Origin: Spirochaetia bacterium
Lineage (GTDB): Bacteria; Spirochaetota; Spirochaetia; PWKH01
Reading direction: 5' to 3'
Assembly (NCBI GenBank): GCA_021736505.1
Contig: JAIPFU010000056.1
Span: 1 to 9,563 of the forward strand
Length of the DNA: 9,563 nt
Positions 6,166 to 9,563 of the stretch are shown here, one piece after another. A model generated the notes under the pieces. The model saw only the letters and a list, made by a program, of their open reading frames with translations. It ran no database searches and was not told the DNA's origin. The translations under genes were made by a program, and so were the position numbers. Within the stretch, counting starts at the first letter, position 1. Every line of letters starts with the position of its first letter.

Positions 6166-7446
6166 ATGAAAAAAGCTATGCTGATTTTTGTTTTTCTAGT
6201 TGTTGCTGTTGTAGTTTTTGGAGGAGGACAAGGTGAAGACGACGGCGTTGTTACCTTGAAGTACATTACACTGCCCAATGATGCTGGTGAAAACTGGAAG
6301 CTTATGGAAGGTTTTGAACAAGGTTTTTATGAAGAGTACCCTAACATCAAAATTGAAGCAGTTGCTGTGCCTTTTGCTGATCTTGAACAAAAAACTATGA
6401 CTGCGCATATCGGTGGAGCCGGGTATGACCTTATTCTGGTTAATCACCCTGCAGTAGGTATTTATGTTGATGCGGGCGTTCTTGAACCACTGGATAGTTA
6501 TGCTGCGAATTCAACTATAGATATGGATCTATTCAATGAATCCGTTGTATCTGTGGTTAGTAACTACAAGGGAAATATGTATACTATACCCTTTGCTGAA
6601 GGAGCAAGATCTTTAGCACTCAATAAGGCTATGTTTCAGGAAGAAGGCTTAGATTATCCAGAAACCATGGATGAGATGCTTACTGTAGCGAAGCAACTAA
6701 CTAAAGATTTAGACGGTGACGGAGTTATCGATCAATATGGCGGTCTTGCAATAGATTTTGCCAATATGTACTACCCCGTATATGAAATTGGCCAGTGGCT
6801 TATGGCAGCAGGGGGAAAGCTGTATGATCAGGATGAAAATGGAAAATGGGTAGCAACAATTAACAGCGATGGGAGCCGTAAATTTATAGAATGGTCAAAA
6901 GAGATGATGAATTATCTCCCAAAAGATATGCCTTCGTGGACTGGACAGATGATCATTTCTGCTTTTGCAGAAGGGAAATTTGCCATGTTTGATTATGGGG
7001 TATGGCATGAAAATGAACCTAGACTCCAAGAAGTTAGTAATACTTTTGACTTGATCGACAATCCCCCTGATGTTCAGGAAGGTACTGTAGGCGGTGGATG
7101 GCACTTGGGTATGGGAGCAGATAGTGAATACAAAGATGAGGTTTGGAAAGTGCTGGAATGGCTTTCACGTCCTGAGAACATGGCAAAAAGCTCATCTATG
7201 CTACCTCCTATGGCAGAAGCATTCAACTATCCTCCGTTTAACTCAGGTGAATGGGATTTTTGGAAACAGCAAAATGACCTTGCAGCCCTTCCTGTTGCTA
7301 CCATTCCACCAATGAATGAATGTATTGATATATGGAATAAGTACTGGCAAAAAGCAATCTTAGGACAGATTTCTGTAACTGAATGTCTTGAAGGTGCTGA
7401 AAAAGATATGAACGTTGTACTCCAAGAATACAATAAGACTCTATAA
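6166..7446 (+). CDS. Family 1 extracellular solute-binding protein of a carbohydrate ABC transporter
   Basis: The 426-residue product is a MalE/UgpB-like (SBP_bac_1) sugar-binding protein that would deliver a carbohydrate to the two permeases downstream. Residues 1-18 form a signal peptide (MKKAM then a long Leu/Val/Phe stretch ending VVVFGGGQ). There is no lipobox cysteine, so signal peptidase I processing is expected; Gly-Gly-Gln-rich cleavage regions of this kind are typical of spirochaete sugar-binding proteins. Family marks include the early E-x-F/Y-x-x-x-Y-P-N-I-K-I-E segment (51-64), SLALNKAMFQEEGL (149-162), and the Asp-rich loop DLDGDGVIDQYG at 181-192. The late GKFAMFDYGVWHENE is the usual 'G-x-A-A-M' site. 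GGAGG at 6151-6155, 10 bases before the ATG, is a strong ribosome binding site. It is the first gene of the operon; the exact sugar cannot be told. Confidence 0.95.
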   Translation: MKKAMLIFVFLVVAVVVFGGGQGEDDGVVTLKYITLPNDAGENWKLMEGFEQGFYEEYPNIKIEAVAVPFADLEQKTMTAHIGGAGYDLILVNHPAVGIYVDAGVLEPLDSYAANSTIDMDLFNESVVSVVSNYKGNMYTIPFAEGARSLALNKAMFQEEGLDYPETMDEMLTVAKQLTKDLDGDGVIDQYGGLAIDFANMYYPVYEIGQWLMAAGGKLYDQDENGKWVATINSDGSRKFIEWSKEMMNYLPKDMPSWTGQMIISAFAEGKFAMFDYGVWHENEPRLQEVSNTFDLIDNPPDVQEGTVGGGWHLGMGADSEYKDEVWKVLEWLSRPENMAKSSSMLPPMAEAFNYPPFNSGEWDFWKQQNDLAALPVATIPPMNECIDIWNKYWQKAILGQISVTECLEGAEKDMNVVLQEYNKTL

Positions 7447-7458
7447 ATCAATTAAACA

Positions 7459-7484
7459 GCTGCAGGATATCCCTATCCTGCAGC
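7459..7484 (+). terminator. Intercistronic stem-loop between binding protein and first permease (mRNA stabiliser/attenuator type)
   Basis: GCTGCAGGATA (7459-7469) and TATCCTGCAGC (7474-7484) form an 11-bp perfect stem with a TCCC loop, 13 bases after the binding-protein stop and 10 bases before the permease start. It is not followed by a T-run, so it is unlikely to be a full terminator. Such hairpins after sugar-binding-protein genes are known to protect the upstream mRNA from 3' decay and to lower expression of the permeases, giving the excess of binding protein these systems need. That role is inferred here from position and shape. Confidence 0.8.
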
Positions 7485-7494
7485 ATCTGGTGTC

Positions 7495-8403
7495 ATGATG
7501 AGAAAAAAAACATTAAAATCCTGCGATAAAATTGATTACCTTTATCTGCTGCCAGCTGTAGCTGTCATAATTATCATGTTGCTGTATCCGCTGCTGGCAA
7601 ATTTAAAATACAGCTTTATCAAATACCATCTGACTGATCCTTCGAGGGCTTTTGTAGGATTTGATAATTATATCAATGCTTTAGGAAATCCTGAATTCTA
7701 TACAACTCTTGGCAGGACCATGGTATGGACCATTAGTGTTGTTATCTTCACTGCAATATTCGGGGTTATTACAGCACTTCTTATGAACAGAAAAGGCTTG
7801 TCATCTAAGCTAATAAAGGCATTTATTCTTATCCCATGGATTCTGCCGGAACTAGTTTCCGGATATACTTGGAAATGGATGTTATCATCTACCTACGGAA
7901 TTATAAATCATGGCTTGAGTGCACTTGGTATTATTCCCGTTGATTTCAGCTGGTTTACTGACCCAGCGCTTGCCCTTACTGTAGCGATTTTTGTTAATAT
8001 TTGGAGAGGTGTTCCTTTTGTTACTATCATGATTTATGCCAAACTCAAAGTCATTCCAGCGGCAAGTATTGAAGCCGCAACGGTAGATGGAGCTGATCAT
8101 TATCAGATATTCTTTCATATTACTCTGCCGTTTATAAGTGCACAAATTCTCAACTGTGCAATGCTTGTTTTTGTTTGGACTTTCAATGCCTTCGGCATTA
8201 TTTATTCTCTAACCGGTGGGGGGCCTGCTGGACAGACAGAAACCATATCTTATCTTGTGCAGAAAACAGCGTTTCGTTATTTTAAATTTTCTGATGCTGC
8301 TACATTCTCCATGCTCATGTTTACCATTTTGGCAATTGTTGTGATGCTTATGAACTTGGCAAGTACGTTCGTAAAAAGCAAGGGGGATTTCGATGAGAAC
8401 TAA
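7495..8403 (+). CDS. Carbohydrate ABC transporter permease, MalF/UgpA type
   Basis: The 302-residue product is an inner-membrane permease of the binding-protein-dependent sugar family, with six predicted helices at roughly residues 15-37, 74-97, 107-128, 157-182, 214-238 and 268-291. The cytoplasmic EAA loop that contacts the ATPase is intact: EAATVDGADHYQIFFHITLP at 193-212. The TGGGP motif typical of MalF-type proteins follows before helix 6. Two overlapping ATGs (7495 and 7498) are possible and neither has a clear Shine-Dalgarno sequence. The intercistronic hairpin lies just upstream, so initiation is probably weak, consistent with permeases being made in smaller amounts than the binding protein. 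It pairs with the MalG-type permease whose gene overlaps its 3' end. Confidence 0.95.
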   Translation: MMRKKTLKSCDKIDYLYLLPAVAVIIIMLLYPLLANLKYSFIKYHLTDPSRAFVGFDNYINALGNPEFYTTLGRTMVWTISVVIFTAIFGVITALLMNRKGLSSKLIKAFILIPWILPELVSGYTWKWMLSSTYGIINHGLSALGIIPVDFSWFTDPALALTVAIFVNIWRGVPFVTIMIYAKLKVIPAASIEAATVDGADHYQIFFHITLPFISAQILNCAMLVFVWTFNAFGIIYSLTGGGPAGQTETISYLVQKTAFRYFKFSDAATFSMLMFTILAIVVMLMNLASTFVKSKGDFDEN

Positions 8404-9223
8404 GAATACACCAACAGTTGTACTTTCCTGGATAATAACAATTATTATTGTTATAATGTGTTTTTTCCCCTTCTATTGGATAATAGTTTCCTCATTAAAG
8501 GGCCCTTCCGATATACTTACGTCTCCTCCATCCCTATTCATGAATAATGCTACTCTTGTAAACTACCAGAAGGCAATAACCAATAACAGCCTTATACGAT
8601 ATACTTTCAATAGCCTTTTTATCAGCAGCTGTACAGTTCTGCTTACTTTGCTGATCATTACACCAGCAGGTTATGCTATAGGTTATTTGAAGCTTCCGGG
8701 AACTAGAAGGTTCAGCAGTGCGATGCTGATAACCCAGTTCCTGCCGATTATTGTGATTATTATTCCTTTGTTTACCCTATCGCGACGTTTGGGACTGCTA
8801 AATACTCCATGGGCGTTGATTCTTACCTATCTCTCGTTCAATGTACCTGTGGGTATTATCCTTTCTTCAAACTATTTTAATACAATACCCAAGTCACTTG
8901 GTGAGGCTGCTCTTGTTGAAGGCTGTAATTCGTTCCTTATTTTTTCCAGAATTACGCTGCCCCTAACCCTTCCTGGTCTTGCGGCGACAAGTATCTACAT
9001 TTTTATCAATATTTGGCAGGAGTTTCTTGTGGCAATATCTTTTATTTCTGAATCTAAGCAGTTTACACTGCCTGTTGGTCTGACAAGTTATGTGGGTCAA
9101 TATAATACTGACTGGGGTGGTTTGATGGCCACATCTGTGATTGTTGGCATGCCGGCGATAATAATTTTTCTGTTTTTTCAGAAATACTTTATAGACAACA
9201 TTGCAGGTGCCGTAAAAGGGTAA
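8393..9223 (+). CDS. Carbohydrate ABC transporter permease, MalG/UgpE type
   Basis: The 276-residue product is the second permease, with six helices at about residues 9-33, 73-98, 108-130, 139-161, 190-213 and 243-266. Family marks are FPFYWIIVSSLK after helix 1, the helix 2/3 region FNSLFISS...TPAGYAIGYL, and the EAA loop EAALVEGCNSFLIFSRITLP at 171-190. The usual D-G-A of that loop is E-G-C here. The ATG is 11 bases inside the preceding permease gene, with AGGGGG (8381-8386) upstream, so translation is probably coupled and the two are made in equal amounts. No ATP-binding subunit is encoded in the window. Many sugar transporters of this class borrow a shared MsmK/MalK-like ATPase encoded elsewhere. 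Confidence 0.95.
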   Translation: MRTKNTPTVVLSWIITIIIVIMCFFPFYWIIVSSLKGPSDILTSPPSLFMNNATLVNYQKAITNNSLIRYTFNSLFISSCTVLLTLLIITPAGYAIGYLKLPGTRRFSSAMLITQFLPIIVIIIPLFTLSRRLGLLNTPWALILTYLSFNVPVGIILSSNYFNTIPKSLGEAALVEGCNSFLIFSRITLPLTLPGLAATSIYIFINIWQEFLVAISFISESKQFTLPVGLTSYVGQYNTDWGGLMATSVIVGMPAIIIFLFFQKYFIDNIAGAVKG

Positions 9224-9355
9224 CAGTACATAGATTTTACATTATAAATTAGAATTAGCAGAAAACAATTTGCGGATTCACCATAAGTTATTTTGATTAA
9301 TAGCTAGTGTATAACCCAAACATGCCGTAATACATGCAGAAGGAGAAAAATACAT
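9224..9355 (+). other. 132-bp spacer after the permeases, without recognisable gene
   Basis: This A+T-rich spacer separates the permease operon from the next plus-strand gene. I see no strong hairpin with a T-run, so transcription may continue from the permeases. TATAAC (9310-9315) could be a -10 box, but no -35 box sits at a suitable distance. The gap leaves open either read-through or a separate promoter. Confidence 0.4.
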
Positions 9356-9563
9356 ATGACAAGCTGGGAACAACTGCACAGGGAGGTTCTGTTTGATCCG
9401 AAGAGCAGTAAAATTATTTGGCAACCGAGAATTGGCTGCTGGTATGATGACAAACATTTTTATCATCAGCCCTTTCCTGAGGGTTATGCAGAGTTGTCAA
9501 AACCTGATATTTTCCGGAAGCTGAACTGTTCAGACCGTCTTTACGACTACTACAATGACTGTT
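9356..9563 (+). CDS. N-terminal part of an unidentified protein, possibly uroporphyrinogen decarboxylase-like (runs off the window)
   Basis: An ATG at 9356 preceded by AGGAG (9341-9345, 10 bases spacing) opens a frame of 69 complete residues that continues past the end. It begins MTSWEQLHREVLFDPKSSKI, followed by IWQPRIGCWYDD, FPEGYAEL, and FRKLNCSDRLYDYYND. The pattern 'WxPRI..WY ... P.gY ... i...L..S.R.Y' recalls the N-terminus of uroporphyrinogen decarboxylase-like proteins, a family that includes corrinoid-methyltransferase-type enzymes besides the haem enzyme. I rate this a tentative resemblance. There is no signal peptide or membrane segment. No P-loop appears in the visible part, so it is not obviously the missing transporter ATPase. 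Its place behind a sugar ABC transporter suggests a catabolic enzyme for the imported compound. Confidence 0.6.
   Translation, partial: MTSWEQLHREVLFDPKSSKIIWQPRIGCWYDDKHFYHQPFPEGYAELSKPDIFRKLNCSDRLYDYYNDC

Noticed and set aside
6166..6235. Lipoprotein leader on the solute-binding protein
   Set aside because: There is no cysteine anywhere in the first 30 residues, so lipid attachment at a lipobox is not possible.
7459..7484. Rho-independent terminator between binding protein and permease
   Set aside because: The stem is strong but is followed by ATCTGGTGTC, with no T-run, and the genes clearly form one transporter operon.
9293..9315. TTGATT ... TATAAC as promoter of the last gene
   Set aside because: The spacer is 11 bases, too short for a sigma70-type promoter.

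Overview
The window looks like a chromosomal segment of a spirochaete, most plausibly of the Sphaerochaeta/Spirochaetaceae type. The main reasons are the sugar-binding protein with a cysteine-free leader and a Gly-Gly-Gln-rich cleavage region, a two-permease sugar ABC transporter with no ATPase gene in view, and a GntR/LacI-type regulator next to it. This assignment is an inference from protein style; there is no rRNA or other marker gene here. No stretch longer than about 215 bases lacks a gene.

Left part (1-1400) is scarred. It opens with the C-terminal tail of an unidentified protein, possibly an insertion-sequence transposase, ending at 116. About 25 bases later the reading frame of a DUF4143-type AAA ATPase begins in mid-protein, so the ATPase has lost its Walker A and Walker B regions. 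Tail-to-tail with it lies a short-chain dehydrogenase on the minus strand that has lost both its middle and its C-terminus but keeps its start codon, ribosome binding site and reading frame. Two neighbouring decayed genes mark this as a rearrangement-prone spot.

Middle part (1394-4591) carries ordinary single genes: a pirin family protein (minus, formerly co-transcribed with the dehydrogenase), a divergently transcribed exported nitrilase-superfamily hydrolase (plus), and an EamA/DMT family transporter (minus). The convergent gap between the hydrolase and the transporter contains six perfect copies of an 11-bp repeat. The gap upstream of the transporter holds a terminator-shaped hairpin pointing the 'wrong' way.

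Right part (4769-9563) is a carbohydrate-uptake locus and is visibly richer in A+T. A GntR-headed, LacI-bodied regulator (minus) faces away from a plus-strand operon: family 1 solute-binding protein, a strong intercistronic hairpin, a MalF-type permease, an overlapping MalG-type permease, and then the start of a further gene, tentatively uroporphyrinogen decarboxylase-like, that runs off the end. The 215-bp divergent control region is extremely A+T-rich and contains a 13-bp perfect inverted repeat flanking a TATAAT box. The expected logic is that the regulator senses the imported sugar or a metabolite and controls the operon. The ATPase would be supplied from elsewhere, as in MsmK/MalK-sharing systems.

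I did not find convincing evidence for a wholly new defence or mobile system. The most interesting leads are the partial downstream gene in the sugar operon, the 11-bp repeat array, the collapsed but still readable dehydrogenase, and the unexplained hairpin at 4644-4684.
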